8,752 nucleotides of DNA, taken from Prevotella sp. Lineage in GTDB: Bacteria > Bacteroidota > Bacteroidia > Bacteroidales > Bacteroidaceae. Within the stretch, counting starts at the first letter, position 1. Every line of letters starts with the position of its first letter. Below, in pieces: positions 7,410 through 8,752 of the stretch. A program made the translations under genes and the position numbers. The notes under the pieces were generated by a model. That model ran no database searches and was not told where the DNA came from. It saw only the letters and a program-made list of their open reading frames with translations. The stretch spans positions 1 to 8,752 of the forward strand of contig JAEEZP010000071.1 in assembly GCA_016291915.1 (NCBI GenBank), given 5' to 3'.

Positions 7410-8126
7410 TCAGATTGTGGTATTATTCACCAGCAGTTGTTCCAGTTTATCCAATTGCTTCGTGGTAAGCTTAAGCCTCATCAGCATCGACTTATAACGC
7501 TCTATATGATGAAGATCGCTACCTACATAATCGTAGAAGTTTTGCATCAGCAACTGTTCTGCCACATATTTGGCACGTCCACCGTAATATCCACTTAACG
7601 ACATCAGGTTCAACTGAAACTCATAACCTTTGTCGTGCAGATACCAGTAATCATCTTCTTCCATATACATATAACGCTCTGGATGAGCTATCAACGGTTT
7701 AAAACGACGGTTCCATACGCTCAGCAGAATATCTTCAAGATTGGTTGGTGACGACATATAAGAAGTCTCAACCAACAAATGATCTTTTCCTAATGGAAGG
7801 GGATCTGTCGTCAGCCGTTCTTCAAATCCTTCATCCATCATATACTCACTGGACAGATGAATCTTCAAGTTACCGGTATATTGCGGAAGAAATTCATTGA
7901 AACGCTGCTGTAAACGCTCGGCAGTGTTTCCCATACCATGCATCACATGAGGAGTAAACCATAATTCCTGATATCCTAACTCCGTCATGAAAGCCAGCAG
8001 ATTCTGCGTATGGGCAATATCGGGCGATCCATCATCAACGCCTGGCAGCAGATGACTGTGTATATCAGTTTTACCGTGAAGAATTCCTGACTTTACAAGT
8101 GAGTGTTTTATTGTGAATAATCCCAT
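7410..8126 (-). CDS. PHP-family protein-tyrosine phosphatase of capsule/exopolysaccharide control (CpsB/YwqE type)
   Basis: This 238-residue cytoplasmic protein matches the CpsB/CapC/YwqE phosphatases, which use a metal cluster in a PHP fold to dephosphorylate the tyrosine-rich tail of the partner Wzc-like kinase. Metal-binding motifs are all visible: DIHSHLLPGVDDGS (21-34, His23 and His25), FTPHVM with His60, SSEYMMDE with Glu94, IAHPERY with His148, and GSDLHH (202-207, Asp204 and His206). Length is slightly below the usual 240-260 residues but nothing essential is missing. It follows the kinase gene after an 84-bp gap holding a hairpin and precedes the EEP gene by 29 bp. The kinase-then-phosphatase order makes the functional pairing nearly certain. 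Histidinol phosphatases share the fold, but there is no his operon context. Confidence 0.95.
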   Translation of the reverse strand: MGLFTIKHSLVKSGILHGKTDIHSHLLPGVDDGSPDIAHTQNLLAFMTELGYQELWFTPHVMHGMGNTAERLQQRFNEFLPQYTGNLKIHLSSEYMMDEGFEERLTTDPLPLGKDHLLVETSYMSSPTNLEDILLSVWNRRFKPLIAHPERYMYMEEDDYWYLHDKGYEFQLNLMSLSGYYGGRAKYVAEQLLMQNFYDYVGSDLHHIERYKSMLMRLKLTTKQLDKLEQLLVNNTTI

Positions 8127-8146
8127 GTGACAAAAATATATAATAA

Positions 8147-8200
8147 ATCCACAGTCCTGCCTCTCCTTGGTTTTGACCTTAAAGAGGAAGAACTGTGGAT
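8147..8200 (-). terminator. Imperfect hairpin between kinase and phosphatase genes, possible attenuator
   Basis: ATCCACAGT (8147-8155) is perfectly complementary to ACTGTGGAT (8192-8200). Inside it CCTCT (8160-8164) pairs with AGAGG (8183-8187) across a 4-by-4 internal loop. On the minus strand the stem is followed by TTTATTATATATTTTTG, T-rich but interrupted by A, just before the phosphatase start at 8126. This could be a leaky terminator that lowers expression of the phosphatase relative to the kinase, or an RNA-processing or stability hairpin. The large loop makes it a weaker terminator than the one at 5460-5504. Confidence 0.5.
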
Positions 8201-8210
8201 ACTTTAATTA

Positions 8211-8752
8211 TTAAGCCTCCTTATCTGATGAATGAGAGTGCTTATGATGATGTTCTTTCTTCTTACTGAAGATACGCTTATACCATGGTTTCTCTTCGTC
8301 ACCGTAGGTATAGCTGTAGCCATAACCATAACCGTAGCCATAGCCGTATCCATAACCATAGCCATGGTTACGTACATTAGCACCATTGAGAATCAATGAC
8401 ATATTCTTCAACTTTCCTGTCTGATAAATATTCTCAATCTCTGGTAACATACGACGATCAAGTTTACCTGCACGGACAATAAAGATGGTAAGATCAGCAA
8501 CACGGTTGGTAATGGCAGCATCTGCTACTACTCCATAAGGCACGTTGTCGATGAGGATATAATCGTAATTCGGCCTGAGTTGCTCAATCAGTTTATCCAA
8601 CTCATCACTCAACAGTAACTCTGCCGGGTTAGGAGCAACGCTACCAGATGGGATGACATCCACATTCTCGCACAACTCATCTTTCTTTAAGATATCCTCC
8701 AAGGTACTATTACCGGCAAGATAAGTGGTGATACCATGCTCACCCTTACGTA
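8211..8752 (-). CDS. Wzc-like exopolysaccharide tyrosine autokinase, C-terminal part
   Basis: The frame is open to the window edge, so the true start lies beyond 8752; a TTG at 8702 is only an internal Leu codon. The visible 180 residues are the end of the cytoplasmic BY-kinase domain of a polysaccharide co-polymerase. The visible part begins RKGEHGITTYLAGNSTLEDI, then ENVDVIPSGSVAPNPAELL, typical of the family after the Walker A' motif. Next come the Walker B region YDYILIDNVPYGVVADA and TIFIVRAGKLDRRMLPEI. After LILNGANV the tail switches to eight Gly-Tyr units plus Ser-Tyr and Thr-Tyr (ten tyrosines), the expected autophosphorylation cluster, and then a basic, His-rich end (KKKEHHHKHSHSSDKEA). 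Walker A and A', the transmembrane segments and the Wzz domain are outside the window. The family-typical DTPP of Walker B reads DNVP here. The partner phosphatase is encoded next. Confidence 0.95.
   Translation of the reverse strand, partial: RKGEHGITTYLAGNSTLEDILKKDELCENVDVIPSGSVAPNPAELLLSDELDKLIEQLRPNYDYILIDNVPYGVVADAAITNRVADLTIFIVRAGKLDRRMLPEIENIYQTGKLKNMSLILNGANVRNHGYGYGYGYGYGYGYGYSYTYGDEEKPWYKRIFSKKKEHHHKHSHSSDKEA
8304..8363 (-). repeat. Hexanucleotide repeat encoding the (Gly/Ser/Thr)-Tyr tail of the kinase
   Basis: Ten tandem 6-bp units encode GY eight times, then SY and TY. Codons are mixed (GGC, GGT and GGA; TAT and TAC), so the units are similar but not identical. The reading frame is preserved, and gain or loss of any 6-bp unit would stay in frame and change the number of phosphorylatable tyrosines by one. 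Confidence 0.85.

Noticed and set aside
8131..8138. TATTTTTG on the minus strand, matching the -7 consensus, just before the phosphatase start
   Set aside because: It ends only 4 bases before the ATG, which would need a leaderless transcript, and has no -33 TTTG. It is more simply the T-rich side of the intergenic hairpin.
8204..8386. Minus-strand frame of 60 codons rich in Met, Val and Ala
   Set aside because: It is the frame-shifted reading of the Tyr-Gly repeat of the kinase gene; the repetition explains its length.
8700..8702. TTG as a start codon of the kinase fragment
   Set aside because: The frame continues upstream with family-typical sequence (GITTYLAGNS) to the window edge, so this codon is an internal leucine of a truncated gene.

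Overview
The window looks like a chromosomal segment of a Bacteroidales bacterium, most likely Prevotella or a close relative. Three observations support this: a SusC/SusD outer-membrane pair, promoter boxes of the Bacteroidetes type (TTTG at -33, TAnnTTTG at -7) instead of E. coli-like boxes, and a Wzc-like tyrosine kinase paired with a PHP-type phosphatase. The genus is an inference. All recognisable genes lie on the minus strand, so transcription runs from high to low coordinates.

Positions 8752 to about 6304 hold the end of an exopolysaccharide/capsule locus. First comes the C-terminal part of a Wzc-like tyrosine autokinase (8211-8752, running off the window), which ends in a Tyr-Gly repeat. 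An 84-bp gap with an imperfect hairpin follows, then the PHP-family tyrosine phosphatase (7410-8126), and 29 bp later a membrane-anchored endonuclease/exonuclease/phosphatase (EEP) family protein (6304-7380). Kinase and phosphatase are expected to cycle the phosphorylation state of the kinase tail and so control polysaccharide chain export. The EEP protein's role there is unclear. A single-gene unit follows (5521-6219): an unrecognised, singly membrane-anchored protein with a Pro/Glu-rich tail, its own -7 box and a strong intrinsic terminator (5460-5504).

The 523-bp gap between 4998 and 5520 has no convincing protein gene but is dense in signals. Reading along the minus strand it contains: the terminator of the upstream gene; a consensus-quality promoter (5417-5447); an apparent transcription unit of about 87 nt without any ATG that ends at an intrinsic terminator (5323-5352), a candidate small RNA; a perfect 8-bp inverted repeat (5290-5320); five TTTTC blocks spaced 22, 22, 22 and 23 bp apart (5188-5287); and a -7 box for the next operon (5037-5044).

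Positions 4976 to 1 hold a nutrient-uptake operon: a SusC/RagA TonB-dependent transporter (1641-4976), a SusD/RagB surface lipoprotein (169-1614), and 10 bp later the start of a third, secreted protein cut off by the window edge (1-158). No sugar- or peptide-degrading enzyme is visible, so the substrate cannot be named. The main candidates for something undescribed are the putative small RNA and the phased T-tract array in the gap upstream of susC.
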